From Stutzerimonas stutzeri (GTDB lineage: Bacteria; Pseudomonadota; Gammaproteobacteria; Pseudomonadales; Pseudomonadaceae), in the NCBI RefSeq assembly GCF_013522825.1, contig NZ_JAAMQZ010000001.1, positions 186,001 through 250,000 on the forward strand: DNA of 64,000 nt, in the 5' to 3' direction. Positions 18,569 to 28,932 of this stretch are shown here, one piece after another (position 1 is the stretch's first letter; every line of letters starts with the position of its first letter). The notes below the pieces were generated by a model that saw only the letters and a list, made by a program, of their open reading frames with translations, did not search any database and was not told where the DNA came from. The translations under genes were made by a program, and so were the position numbers.

Positions 18569-20560
18569 ATGGCCGCACTCGGATTGCGTGGCAAGTCTCT
18601 GCTGACTCTGCTGTTGACCTGCCTGCTCGCGCTCACGGTCGCCGGCGTCATTGGTCATCAGGTTCTCGACGGTATCCAGAACCGTTTCGGCGAAGCCTAT
18701 GCGCGCAACCTGGTCCAGCTCAACCGTGAACGCATGTTCGCCCCCGTCTCTCGCGAACTGGCGCTGGCGCAACGGTTGGCAGGCTCCCAGCTCACCCTTG
18801 CCTGGCTGAAGGACGAACAAGACCCGCAGTGGCGCGAACTGTTCTTCCGCGAAGCCGCCGGCTTCCAGCAGTCTTTCGGAGATCAGCTTTATTTCGCCGC
18901 ATCCGCGCAAAGCAATGGCTATTACGCCAACGGCCCCAACCAGGCTCCAAGCCAATCGCCCCGCTATACATTGGAGCCCGCCAGTTCACGTGATGAATGG
19001 TTCTATCAGGCGCTCGAATCCGATACGCCCTACCAGATCAACGTCGATCGCTCGGCGGTCACCGGCGAGCTGAAGGTCTGGTTCAACGTCCCGGTGCGCG
19101 ACGGCGAGCGTACCCTGGGCCTGGTGGGCTCCGGTGTGGACCTGAGTGCCTTCATCGCCCAGCTGGTCGCCTCGGACCGGGCCGGTATCGAATCCATGGT
19201 ACTCGACGCCCACGGCTCGATCCTGGTGCACCCCAACCAGAACCTGGTGACGCTCAACGCCGATACCTCGCGCGGACGCTCGCTGGCAACCAACCTGCTC
19301 GGCCTGCTGGACGACATGAGCGACACCAAAGCACTGCGCCAGGCCATGGCCAGCAGCCGCGAGGCACCCGGCAAGGTCATGACCCTCGAAATCAGCCTCG
19401 ACGGCAGTCCGCGGCTGCTGGCCCTCAGCTGGATTCCCGAGCTCCAGTGGTTCATGGCCAGCTCGGTAGATCTGGGCACCGCCCAGGTGGTGGAAATCCG
19501 TCCGCTGCTGCCGGCAATCGGCCTGTTTCTGCTGCTGATGCTGGCCGTGATCGCCGCTGTGGCCTGGCTGGTGGAAAAGCGCGTGCTCAAACCCTTGCGA
19601 CATCTGCGCATCAGTGCTCAGGCACTGGCCGCCGGACACTACGGCGCACCCCTGCCCACTGATCGAGATGACGAAATCGGCGAACTCAGCGCCGCCTTCG
19701 AGGCCATGGCGCAGCAGGTTCGCCGACATACCACCGAGCTCGAAGACCGGGTCCGTGAGCGCACCCGCGAACTGGAGCAGGCCAACCGTGAAATGGTCGT
19801 TGCGCACAAGAAGATCGACGACTCCATCGACTATGCCAGCCTGATCCAGAGCGCCATCCTGCCCAACCGGCAACTGGCAGAGGCCATGAGCGACAACCTT
19901 GCGGTGCTCTGGCGACCGCGCGACGTGGTGGGCGGCGATTTCTATTTGTACCGCGCGGATGAGCGAGGCTGCCTGTTCGGCGTCGTCGATTGCGCCGGCC
20001 ACGGCGTACCCGGCGCGCTGATGACCATGCTGGCCCATGCGGCCATCGACCAGGCACTCGACACGGTCGACCTTGACGATCCGGCGGCTGCGCTGGCCCG
20101 TACCGACGCCATTGTGCGTGGCATGCTGCACGAAGGCGGCCAGGCCCACGGCCTGGCGACCAACGTGGACCTGGGCCTGGCGTTTGTCGATATGCAGCAG
20201 CGCAAAGTGATCTATTCGGGCGCGAAGATCGCTCTTCACTATTGTGATGGCGGCGATGTGCGGGAAGTCCGCGCCGCTCGCCGCGCCATCGGCGACAAAC
20301 GGCCTGGCGAGTATCACAACAGCGATGTCGAACTGCTCCCCGGACGCACCTTTTACATGACCACCGACGGCTTTCTCGACCAGGCCGGCGGTGACCGGGG
20401 CTATGGTTTTGGCAACAACCGCTTCGCCGCCCTGATCCGTCAGAACACCCACCGACCGCTGGCTGAACAGCGCGAGGCCTTCAGCGTCGCACTGGCCGCT
20501 TATCAGGGTGACAATCCACAGCGCGACGACATTACAATGCTGTTTTTCCGGTTCGACTGA
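18569..20560 (+). CDS. siaA: SiaA, membrane-bound PPM-type phosphatase
   Basis: SiaA dephosphorylates SiaC and so switches on the diguanylate cyclase SiaD, promoting aggregation and biofilm in P. aeruginosa. The 663-residue protein has an N-terminal transmembrane helix (about 11-31), a periplasmic dCache-like sensor, a second helix near 310-330, a HAMP segment, a coiled coil (ERTRELEQANREMV) and a C-terminal SpoIIE-like phosphatase with VVGGDFY, DCAGHGVPGALMTML and the end motif DDITMLFF. siaB follows 23 bases later. All four genes of the operon are present and intact. Confidence 0.95.
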   Translation: MAALGLRGKSLLTLLLTCLLALTVAGVIGHQVLDGIQNRFGEAYARNLVQLNRERMFAPVSRELALAQRLAGSQLTLAWLKDEQDPQWRELFFREAAGFQQSFGDQLYFAASAQSNGYYANGPNQAPSQSPRYTLEPASSRDEWFYQALESDTPYQINVDRSAVTGELKVWFNVPVRDGERTLGLVGSGVDLSAFIAQLVASDRAGIESMVLDAHGSILVHPNQNLVTLNADTSRGRSLATNLLGLLDDMSDTKALRQAMASSREAPGKVMTLEISLDGSPRLLALSWIPELQWFMASSVDLGTAQVVEIRPLLPAIGLFLLLMLAVIAAVAWLVEKRVLKPLRHLRISAQALAAGHYGAPLPTDRDDEIGELSAAFEAMAQQVRRHTTELEDRVRERTRELEQANREMVVAHKKIDDSIDYASLIQSAILPNRQLAEAMSDNLAVLWRPRDVVGGDFYLYRADERGCLFGVVDCAGHGVPGALMTMLAHAAIDQALDTVDLDDPAAALARTDAIVRGMLHEGGQAHGLATNVDLGLAFVDMQQRKVIYSGAKIALHYCDGGDVREVRAARRAIGDKRPGEYHNSDVELLPGRTFYMTTDGFLDQAGGDRGYGFGNNRFAALIRQNTHRPLAEQREAFSVALAAYQGDNPQRDDITMLFFRFD

Positions 20561-20583
20561 GCGAATCCCACACGGAGTGATCC

Positions 20584-21126
20584 ATGGAACCTCTTGACCT
20601 GTTTGCCATGCGCGATCGCTACAACCAGCAGCAGATCATGCTGTGTTTCAACGGCCCGATCTCGCGCAGCCTGATCGAGGAAATCGGCAATGCACTGCGC
20701 AATTACATGGAAGCCGAACACGCGCATCCCTCTTCGGCGATGGACGTATTCGCCGCCTACATCGAGATGACCCAGAACATTCGCCACTACACCCGCGAAA
20801 AGAACTGGTCCGATCAACAGGCCGGCGCCACCGTGGTGGTTTCGCGCAATGAACAGGGCCGCTACGTGGTCTCGGCGGGCAACCTGATCGAATCTGCTGA
20901 CGGCGCAACACTGCTGACGGCCATCGACAAACTGGCAAAGCTGGACAAGGCCGAACTCAAGGCGATGTACAAGGAGCAACTGCGCAAGCCACGCGACGAA
21001 CACGTGATTTCCGGCGCAGGCCTGGGGCTGATCGATATCGCCCGTAAATCCAGCGAACCCTTGCGTGCGTCCCTGCAGCCCGTTAGCGACGGGCTCTGTT
21101 TCGTCAGCCTCAGCGCCGTCATCTGA
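20584..21126 (+). CDS. siaB: SiaB, SiaC-phosphorylating kinase
   Basis: SiaB is the 180-residue kinase that opposes SiaA by phosphorylating SiaC. It shows a GHKL-like arrangement: an N-box-like EMTQNIRHY near residue 64 and a glycine-rich GAGLGLIDIAR near residue 143. No membrane segment is present. It lies between siaA and siaC in close spacing, so all are probably one transcript. Confidence 0.93.
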   Translation: MEPLDLFAMRDRYNQQQIMLCFNGPISRSLIEEIGNALRNYMEAEHAHPSSAMDVFAAYIEMTQNIRHYTREKNWSDQQAGATVVVSRNEQGRYVVSAGNLIESADGATLLTAIDKLAKLDKAELKAMYKEQLRKPRDEHVISGAGLGLIDIARKSSEPLRASLQPVSDGLCFVSLSAVI

Positions 21127-21147
21127 ATTCGTAGAGTAACGTCATAC

Positions 21148-21525
21148 ATGAACGATTTTTCACTTCCAGGCAGTCAATCCACTCCCGCCATCCAGTCCGA
21201 CTGGGCCGCGGGCAGCGTCTCGATGCAGGGCGATTCCTACCCCGAAAACTCCTATGAACTCTTTCATCAGGTTTTCGAGTGGATCGAACGCTTCCTCGCC
21301 GAAGCAGAACGCCCGCTCAGTCTCGAATTACGCCTGCTGTATCTCAACACCAGCAGCATCAAGGCGATGATGGATATCTTCGATCTGCTTGAGGCCGCGC
21401 ACCAGCAGGGCAAGGCCGTCGCCGTCAACTGGCACTACGACCAGCAGAACGAACGCGTGGTCGAGCTGGCTGAAGAATTCAAGGAAGACTGCACCTTTCC
21501 CTTTTCCATCCTCAGCCACAACTAG
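21148..21525 (+). CDS. siaC: SiaC, partner-switch protein (DUF1987)
   Basis: SiaC is the phosphorylatable partner protein of the Sia module: in its unphosphorylated form it binds and activates SiaD. The 125-residue protein contains YLNTSSIKAMMDIFD; the threonine is residue 68, the same number as the phosphorylated Thr68 described in P. aeruginosa. The fold is STAS-like. It lies 21 bases after siaB and 11 before siaD. Confidence 0.95.
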   Translation: MNDFSLPGSQSTPAIQSDWAAGSVSMQGDSYPENSYELFHQVFEWIERFLAEAERPLSLELRLLYLNTSSIKAMMDIFDLLEAAHQQGKAVAVNWHYDQQNERVVELAEEFKEDCTFPFSILSHN

Positions 21526-21536
21526 CGGAAGTCTAT

Positions 21537-22322
21537 ATGCGTGGGCCAACTCCGCTCGAACTACAGGTCAGCAAACTCCTCGCCGACGCGCAGCATGAAG
21601 GCCACCCGCTGAAAGAAGCACTGAGCCAGTTATGGAGCGTTCACCACGAGCTGATCGAGCGCCTCGAACGCATCGCGCGGGTTTCCGACGGCTATCAGAG
21701 TCTCGCCCGCGAACGCGAACTTTCGCTGTCCGCACGGTTCGAGAAGCAACTGCGCCAGGTAGAGAAAATTGCGCGCATCTCCGACCGCTATCAGCGCATG
21801 ATGCAGGATCTGAATATCTCGTTGCGCGAGGCGTCCACCCATGACGCGCTGACCGGCATCGCCAATCGCCGGCTGCTGACCGAACGCCTGCGCGATGAGG
21901 TCGAGCGCGCCAGACGCTATGATCGTCCCCTGTCCATCGCCATGCTGGATATCGACCGTTTCAAGGTGATCAACGATGGCCATGGCCACGAAGTCGGCGA
22001 CAGTGTGCTGGTGGAGGTGGTGCGCGTGATGGAGGCGGAAATCCGCGAGCAGGACCTGTGCGGTCGCTGGGGTGGCGAGGAGTTTCTCATCCTGATGCCG
22101 GAAAGCACCCTTGATACAGCTGAGCGGGTCATGCAGCGCCTGGGCGCCAGCATCGCCTCGCTGGTAGTGCGGGTGAACGACGATCAACTGAGCGTCACCG
22201 CGAGCATGGGCGTTGCACAGCTGCAAGGCGAAGAAACCTATTCCAGCACCATCAACCGAGCCGACGCAGCCCTGATGCGCGCCAAGCGGGCTGGCCGTGA
22301 TCGTTGCGAGCGGGCCGAGTAA
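21537..22322 (+). CDS. siaD: SiaD diguanylate cyclase
   Basis: SiaD makes cyclic di-GMP when bound by SiaC. The 261-residue soluble protein has an N-terminal helical region with a repeated pattern (RIARVSDGYQS and KIARISDRYQR) forming the SiaC-binding stalk, then a GGDEF domain with active-site GGEEF in CGRWGGEEFL. An RxxD inhibitory site (REQD) lies exactly five residues before GGEEF, so product inhibition is expected. It is the last gene of siaABCD. Confidence 0.95.
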   Translation: MRGPTPLELQVSKLLADAQHEGHPLKEALSQLWSVHHELIERLERIARVSDGYQSLARERELSLSARFEKQLRQVEKIARISDRYQRMMQDLNISLREASTHDALTGIANRRLLTERLRDEVERARRYDRPLSIAMLDIDRFKVINDGHGHEVGDSVLVEVVRVMEAEIREQDLCGRWGGEEFLILMPESTLDTAERVMQRLGASIASLVVRVNDDQLSVTASMGVAQLQGEETYSSTINRADAALMRAKRAGRDRCERAE

Positions 22323-22332
22323 CCCGGACGTC

Positions 22333-22394
22333 GTAGGGCCGAACCTGCTCGACCGTTGGGCAGGCGAGGCACTGACCGAATGAATTCGCCCTAC
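22333..22394. repeat. REP-like repeat, GTAGGGCCGAA family, overlapping gntK stop
   Basis: Left end GTAGGGCCGAA and right end TTCGCCCTAC are near-inverse, with inner TGACCGAATGAA. It fills the gap between siaD and the convergent gluconokinase gene, and its right end contains that gene's TAG stop codon. Confidence 0.6.
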
Positions 22395-22927
22395 GGATCA
22401 TGTCGCTCCGTGCCGTCTTTACTGAGTACCGCCTTTCGCGCCGCCAGCGCCTGGACGATGCGCTCGACAATCTCATCCGGCGTCATGCGGATATCCACTG
22501 ACAGTGCTTCGTCCGCCTCGGGTGGCTCAAGTACGGCCAACTGGTCGGTCAGCAGCGCGGGGTCGAAAAAATGCCCTCGGCGGCTACCGACCCGCTCAGC
22601 CAGGATTTCAGCCGGCCCGCGCAGGAATACCAGCATCACCTCTGCGACATTTCCGCGCAGCACGTCGCGATACCGACGCTTGAGAGCCGAGCAGGCAAAT
22701 ACGTGATCATTACCCTGGCGAGCCCGCTCGACGATGGCCGCGTGCATCGCCTGTAGCCAGGGCTCACGGTCTTCGTCGGTCAGTGCGATTCCCCTGGCCA
22801 TTTTCGCCTTGTTGGCCGCCCCGTGATACTGGTCGGCGTCCGAGAAGCCGCATCCCAGGCGGGCTGCAAGCCGTTCGCCGATGGTGGTCTTGCCGCTTCC
22901 GGAAACACCCATGATGACAACAATCAT
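22391..22927 (-). CDS. gntK: Gluconokinase
   Basis: This enzyme phosphorylates D-gluconate to 6-phosphogluconate, feeding the Entner-Doudoroff and pentose phosphate routes. The 178-residue P-loop kinase starts MIVVIMGVSGSGKTTIGERL with Walker A GVSGSGKT, then FSDADQYHGAANKAKMARG and CSALKRRYRD, all typical of GntK/IdnK. ATG 22927 is used since it places the P-loop at the N-terminus as in the family; the frame is open 22 codons further upstream. No gluconate permease or regulator gene is adjacent. Confidence 0.93.
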   Translation of the reverse strand: MIVVIMGVSGSGKTTIGERLAARLGCGFSDADQYHGAANKAKMARGIALTDEDREPWLQAMHAAIVERARQGNDHVFACSALKRRYRDVLRGNVAEVMLVFLRGPAEILAERVGSRRGHFFDPALLTDQLAVLEPPEADEALSVDIRMTPDEIVERIVQALAARKAVLSKDGTERHDP

Positions 22928-23104
22928 TCGTACTGCTCCATGCCGCCAAAAGGCAGAAAACCGTTGACGCCTGCCCCTTTTCAGCGACGTCAAAACAACC
23001 TGTTTGCGCTCAGCGGGCAGTGGAAAGTGACACCTTCCGCTCAGCTCGCACTTTCGCCGAGCAAAACTTGTTTGCTAAAGTCGCCGGCCAAAAAAATTTA
23101 ATGA

Positions 23105-24475
<1,371 letters not shown>

Positions 24476-24502
24476 GGCAGCTGGAAGCCTGAAGCTGGAA
24501 GC

Positions 24503-24539
24503 AAAAAGCCCCTGCCGGATCGCCCGGTGGGGGCTTTTC
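24503..24539 (+). terminator. Rho-independent terminator after gdhA
   Basis: AAAAGCCCCTGCCGG and CCCGGTGGGGGCTTTT form a long stem around a four-base loop, with As before and a T-rich tail after, 27 bases beyond the stop codon. Confidence 0.85.
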
Positions 24540-24586
24540 GTTTCTGGAGGCTGGCCAGTGTATGCCAGACCTTACCTCCATCTGTC

Positions 24587-24665
24587 GGGCCGTTGAAGCG
24601 TGACCCGACCTACACGTAGCCTGGATTAGCCGAAGGCGTAATCCGGGTTTCCGAAGGCGTAATAC
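24587..24665. repeat. REP-like repeat cluster between gdhA and fpr
   Basis: One unit (TCGGGCCGTTGAAGCGTGACCCGACCTAC) resembles the right unit at 9122-9154. The second begins GTAGCCTGGATTAGCCGAAGGCG and has a repeated CCGAAGGCGTAAT, the inverse of the element at 11080-11130. Confidence 0.6.
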
Positions 24666-24674
24666 AACGTCCCG

Positions 24675-25451
24675 CTACCAATAATTTTCCACCGCCACCT
24701 GTCCCGGCCTGCGGGTCAGTGCGAGGTTGAGATCGCGGCTCTTGAGCACCTGACGGGTGTCTTCGATCATCTGCGGGTTACCACAGAGCATGATGCGCGA
24801 ATGTTCGGGCTCCAGCTTCAGATCGGCGGCGCGCTCCAGTTCGCCGGTTTCGATCAGCTTGGTGATGCGTCCATTCAGGGTGCCAGACACCTGCTCGCGG
24901 GTGACGACCGGCAGATAGGTCAGCTTGCTGCCCAGCCCTTCCAGGTATTCACGCTCCGGCAATTCGCGGATCAGCTGCTGATAGGCCAGCTCCGACTCCG
25001 TGCGCGCGCTGTAGACCAGCACGATGCGCTCGAAGCGCTGCCACACTTCGAAATCCTGCAGGATCGACAGGAACGGCGCCAGCCCCGTGCCGGTAGCCAG
25101 CAGCCAGAGATCGCGCCCGTCGGGAAAACGGTCGAGGGTCAGAAAACCGAACGCCTGCTTGTCGATCAACAGCTCGCCGCCGGGTTCGAGACGACTCAGC
25201 TCGCTGGTAAACTCGCCATCAGGCACCACGATGGAGAAGAAATCGAGAAACTCATCGTGCGGTGCCGAGACCATCGAGTAGGCGCGCCAGACGATGGAGC
25301 CACTGGGCTTGCGCACCCCCAGCCGCGCGAACTGCCCGGCAGTGAAGCGAAAGCCCGGGTCGCGCATGGTACGCAAGGTGAACAGGCTGGGCGTCAGCGT
25401 CTGCACCTCGAGCAGACGCTGACGGGTGAACTTCTCTTCGCTGACGGTCAT
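24675..25451 (-). CDS. fpr: Ferredoxin-NADP(+) reductase
   Basis: Fpr exchanges electrons between NADPH and ferredoxin or flavodoxin. The 258-residue FAD protein has the FAD-binding RAYSMVSAPHDEFLDFF motif near residue 56, the NADP-site LLATGTGLAPFLSIL near 118, and CGNPQMIEDT near 225. It ends in ENYW; an aromatic C-terminal residue stacking on the flavin is a feature of one bacterial subclass. Pseudomonas has two fpr genes; this sequence differs from the FinR-linked one as I remember it, so it may be the second (Fpr-2). It is divergent from rlmG. Confidence 0.92.
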   Translation of the reverse strand: MTVSEEKFTRQRLLEVQTLTPSLFTLRTMRDPGFRFTAGQFARLGVRKPSGSIVWRAYSMVSAPHDEFLDFFSIVVPDGEFTSELSRLEPGGELLIDKQAFGFLTLDRFPDGRDLWLLATGTGLAPFLSILQDFEVWQRFERIVLVYSARTESELAYQQLIRELPEREYLEGLGSKLTYLPVVTREQVSGTLNGRITKLIETGELERAADLKLEPEHSRIMLCGNPQMIEDTRQVLKSRDLNLALTRRPGQVAVENYW

Positions 25452-25555
25452 ACTTCACTCCCTCTGCAAACACAGCCGGGCCGGCCAATCGCAACCTCCC
25501 GACGTCTGTACCCATTGATACTCCAATCCGCCACCGACAAACACCGCCAGTTCCT

Positions 25556-26686
25556 ATGCCTATTCTTGAAACGCCCTTCGCCTGTCTCGACCTGATCCGT
25601 CAGCCGGAGCAGGTCAGCGAGCCGCTGCAGGCCTTCGATGCCGCCGACGAATACCTGCTCGCGCACCTGCACCAGCAGCGCCTGGCATCGGACGCGCGGA
25701 TGCTGGTGCTCAATGACGGCTTCGGCGCGCTGGCCGCCTCGCTGGCGCCCCATGTGCGGGTGACCAGCAGCGGCGACTCCCACCTGGCATACCTGGCCTT
25801 GCAGAAGAACCTGGCGCGCAACGGCCTGCCGGACGACAGCGTCGCCTTCGTGCCCGCCAGCCAGGTCGCCAGCGGCCCGTTCGATTTCGTCCTGATCCGC
25901 GTGCCCAAGACCCTGGCCCTGCTGGAGGAGCAGCTGATTCACCTGCGGGGCCAGCTGGCGCCTGGCACCCAGGTCGTTGCCGCGGCGATGATCAAGCACC
26001 TGCCGCGTGCCGCCGGCGATCTGCTGGAGAAGTACATCGGCCCGGTGCAGGCCTCCCTGGCGATGAAGAAGGCGCGCCTGCTGTTCGCCACGCCCGTGGA
26101 CAAGCCCGCACCGGTTTCGCCCTACCCGACGCGCTACCACCTGGACGAGCCGCATCTGGAGCTTCTCAACCACGCCAACCTGTTCTGCCGCGAGGGCCTG
26201 GACATCGGCACCCGCGCCTTCCTGCCGCACCTGCCCCAGGCGCTGGGCGATCTGCGCGCCGCGGATCTGGGCTGCGGCAACGGCGTGCTGGGCATCGTTT
26301 ACGCCCTGCACAACCCACAGGCGCAGCTGACACTGGTGGACGAAAGCTACATGGCGGTGCAGTCGGCACGGGAAAACTGGCAGATGATCCATGGCGATCG
26401 CCCAGCCGATATCCGCGCCGGCGATGGCCTGGCCGAACAGCCGCCGGCCTCGCTGGATCTGGTGCTGTGCAACCCGCCCTTCCACCAGCAGCAGGTGATC
26501 GGCGATTTCCTCGCCTGGCGCATGTTCACCCAGGCCAAAGCGGCCTTGGCCAAGGGCGGCGAGCTATGGATCGTCGGCAACCGCCACCTGGGCTACCACC
26601 TCAAGCTCAAGCGGCTGTTCGGCAATGCCGAGCAGGTCGGCGCCACGCCGAAGTTCGTGATCCTCAAGGCCACCCGGACATCCTGA
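25556..26686 (+). CDS. rlmG: 23S rRNA (guanine-N2) methyltransferase RlmG (RsmC-related)
   Basis: RlmG methylates guanine 1835 of 23S rRNA. The 376-residue protein consists of two related domains. The C-terminal one carries the active methyltransferase fold: ADLGCGNGVLGI near residue 235 and the amino-methyltransferase motif CNPPFHQQ near 303. The N-terminal half is a degenerate copy. The length fits RlmG (about 378) better than RsmC (about 340), but the two are close paralogues and the substrate is inferred. Confidence 0.88.
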   Translation: MPILETPFACLDLIRQPEQVSEPLQAFDAADEYLLAHLHQQRLASDARMLVLNDGFGALAASLAPHVRVTSSGDSHLAYLALQKNLARNGLPDDSVAFVPASQVASGPFDFVLIRVPKTLALLEEQLIHLRGQLAPGTQVVAAAMIKHLPRAAGDLLEKYIGPVQASLAMKKARLLFATPVDKPAPVSPYPTRYHLDEPHLELLNHANLFCREGLDIGTRAFLPHLPQALGDLRAADLGCGNGVLGIVYALHNPQAQLTLVDESYMAVQSARENWQMIHGDRPADIRAGDGLAEQPPASLDLVLCNPPFHQQQVIGDFLAWRMFTQAKAALAKGGELWIVGNRHLGYHLKLKRLFGNAEQVGATPKFVILKATRTS

Positions 26687-26706
26687 AGATATTGGCGCTT
26701 GCTTAT

Positions 26707-26772
26707 GCAGGAGCGGGCCATGCCCGCGAGGCTCTTGCGTTGGCCGGGTTCGCTAGCATGGCTCGCTCTACA
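26707..26772. repeat. REP-like repeat, GGAGCGGGCCATGCCCGCGA family
   Basis: GCAGGAGCGGGCCATGCCCGCGAGG is matched in inverse by CTAGCATGGCTCGCTCTAC at the other end. Relatives lie at 39721-39796 and 63412-63486. It sits between rlmG and the convergent hydrolase gene. Confidence 0.6.
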
Positions 26773-26782
26773 GTGGAGCCCC

Positions 26783-27844
26783 TCAATTACCCTCCGAGTC
26801 GGTGCGCAGCAACGCCTGGGTGATGGCCTGCCCGACCTGCTCGAACAGGCGCCCGGCCTCCTTGCTCTCATCGAGCCCTTCGGCGCAGGCCACCACGACG
26901 ATCGCGCGCGTCTCGTCCCGCGGCTCGATGACGCCGGCATGGCAGGCGCGCTCCAGCTGGGTCCCGGTCTTGTGAATGAAGGGCACGTCTTCGGGCAGTC
27001 CGGCTTCGAGGCGGTAGTTGTCGTAGGTATCGATCTTCATGTCGGCATAGAGCACCTCGCGGCTGGCCTCCGAGAGCAGCTCGCCGCGCACGAGTTTCTC
27101 CAGCAGCGCGCCATAGGCCACCAGGGTGCTGGAATTCAGCTTGCGCGCGTAGTAGCGCGCATAGGCCTCCTCCATGCTGGCCGCCTTCAGTTCGCTGCGC
27201 TCCAGCTGCAGCACCTTGACCAGCGCTTCGTAGCGCGGCTCGCTGAAGCGCGCGCCAGCGAGTTCCACCAACTGGATGTTCTCCAGTTCGCTGGCATCCG
27301 GATGCACTTCTCCATAAACGTCGCGGCGTACCTGGGTGAAGGTGGTGATGCGTTCGAAGCCGTCGCCCCCCATGTTCCTGCGCGTACGCTGGTTGAGCTC
27401 GTCCTCGCCGAGCAGGCGGATCAGCATGTTGGCCGCCGTGTTGTCGCTTTCGATCAGCATTTCCGTGAGCAGGTCACTCAGCGAATAATCGACGCCATCG
27501 TCCTGCCACACCAGGTCGCCGGAGCCGTCCACCTTGTCTCCAGCCTGCAGCGACAGTCGCTCGTCCAGGCTGTGCTCGCCGTCGTCGATGCTCTGCAGCA
27601 GCGCGACCGCGATAGGCACCTTTACCGCTGAGCTGAGGTACCAGAAGCGCTCGGCGTTGTAGAGCAGCCGAGCGTCGTCGCCCAGGTGCTTGATATACAC
27701 GCCGAGATCGCCAGGCGCCTCGTCGTCGATACGCCGCAGTTCCTCCTCGAGGCCGCTCTTCCAGGTCGCCGAAGCCTCGTCGGTGCAGGCCGACAGGCCG
27801 CAGCTCAGGACCAGCAGCACCGGCAGCGCGATCAGCCTGTTCAT
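26783..27844 (-). CDS. Class A beta-lactamase-like serine hydrolase, lipoprotein
   Basis: This 353-residue protein starts with a lipoprotein signal ending LSAC (cleavage before Cys), so it is probably membrane-anchored outside the cytoplasm. It has all three serine-hydrolase motifs of class A beta-lactamases in order: SAVK (SxxK) with KVPIAVALLQ, SDN 61 residues later, and HKTGTQ near the C-terminus. A VYGEVHP segment may supply the general base glutamate. Whether it destroys beta-lactams or acts on peptidoglycan-like substrates cannot be told. Its ATG overlaps the stop of the upstream paralogue (ATGA), so the pair is co-translated. The frame is open far upstream, but ATG 27844 gives the signal peptide. 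Confidence 0.88.
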   Translation of the reverse strand: MNRLIALPVLLVLSCGLSACTDEASATWKSGLEEELRRIDDEAPGDLGVYIKHLGDDARLLYNAERFWYLSSAVKVPIAVALLQSIDDGEHSLDERLSLQAGDKVDGSGDLVWQDDGVDYSLSDLLTEMLIESDNTAANMLIRLLGEDELNQRTRRNMGGDGFERITTFTQVRRDVYGEVHPDASELENIQLVELAGARFSEPRYEALVKVLQLERSELKAASMEEAYARYYARKLNSSTLVAYGALLEKLVRGELLSEASREVLYADMKIDTYDNYRLEAGLPEDVPFIHKTGTQLERACHAGVIEPRDETRAIVVVACAEGLDESKEAGRLFEQVGQAITQALLRTDSEGN

Positions 27845-28932
27845 CGGCGTATCAACCCGGTCGCTACCACAGCCTCGCCGGTCCCGCGCAGAGCCCGCTC
27901 CGCCTTGGGGGTGGAGGCGACTTCCCGGACGCAGGCGATGACCACCAGGCGTGTAGAGGTATCGGCGGGATCTGTCGAGGGCTGGTCGATCAATCCGGCG
28001 TCGCAGATGCGTGCCCGCTGGGTGCCGGTCTTGTGCGCAAAACCGACCTTCGGCGGCAATCCCGCCTTGATTCGCAGGGCGCCGGTCTGTGCACGGCGCA
28101 TGACGCCCAGCAGGTACTGGGTACTCACCGGATTCAGTGCCGTTCCCGCATCCAGGGCTGACAACAGGTCGCCATAGGCTTTCAGGGTGGCCGAGTTGTA
28201 CGGCGTCGCGTAGTAGCGCTCGTAGGCTTCGCCCAGGCTGATGGGAACCAGCGCACGCCGCTCCACGCCGAGCAGCCGAGCCAGCAGCGTCAGCCGTCCC
28301 GCCTCGCTCGGCTGCCGCTTGAGGGCCAGGAAATCGTTCCCGGACAACCCCTGGGCAGCCGGGTGCAGTTCGCTGTAGACCCGCCGACGGACGTCGGCCA
28401 GGCTGGTGATCGGGCCGAACCCCTCGGGCACCAGCTCGCGGGTGACCGCATTGACCCGTTCCAGACCGACCAGGCGAATCAGCATGTCGCTGGCGGTGTT
28501 GTCGCTGTGGATCAGCATCTGCTCCATCAGGAAGTGGACGCTGAGCGCCGTGCCCGCTGCGAAGCCGTTGGTCGCGCCGGCGCCGTCGACATAATCGGTT
28601 ACCAGCAGCGGCACCGTCGTTTCCAGGCTCAGTGCGCCTTCTTCGATCTGCCGCATCACGGTAATGGCGACCGGCACCTTGACGGTGGACGCCAGATACC
28701 AGGGTTCCTCGCCATGATAGGAGATGGAGATGCCCGTCTCCATGTCCTTGACGTAGACCCCGAGCCGACCGGGCGTCTGCTCGTCCACCTGGGCGATGCG
28801 CGCGAGAAAGGGTTCGCTCCATTCGAAACCTTCCTGCGCAACCGCGCTGGAGGAAACCGTGCCGAACAGCAGCGCCGCCAGGACAGTCCTGGCAGGGATC
28901 GCCGGTAAACGAAGCGGACGTCGAAAAAACAT
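27841..28932 (-). CDS. Class A beta-lactamase-like serine hydrolase, secreted paralogue
   Basis: This 363-residue protein is a paralogue of the next gene. It has a cleavable signal (ending SSSAVAQ) instead of a lipobox. Motifs are STVK, SDN and HKTGTQ, plus VYSELHP matching VYGEVHP of its partner. It lies first in a two-gene operon, overlapping its neighbour by four bases. Tandem copies with different anchoring (soluble periplasmic and lipid-linked) suggest division of labour. It diverges from an acyltransferase gene with about 150 bases between. A role in envelope chemistry is inferred from the pairing. Confidence 0.88.
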   Translation of the reverse strand: MFFRRPLRLPAIPARTVLAALLFGTVSSSAVAQEGFEWSEPFLARIAQVDEQTPGRLGVYVKDMETGISISYHGEEPWYLASTVKVPVAITVMRQIEEGALSLETTVPLLVTDYVDGAGATNGFAAGTALSVHFLMEQMLIHSDNTASDMLIRLVGLERVNAVTRELVPEGFGPITSLADVRRRVYSELHPAAQGLSGNDFLALKRQPSEAGRLTLLARLLGVERRALVPISLGEAYERYYATPYNSATLKAYGDLLSALDAGTALNPVSTQYLLGVMRRAQTGALRIKAGLPPKVGFAHKTGTQRARICDAGLIDQPSTDPADTSTRLVVIACVREVASTPKAERALRGTGEAVVATGLIRR

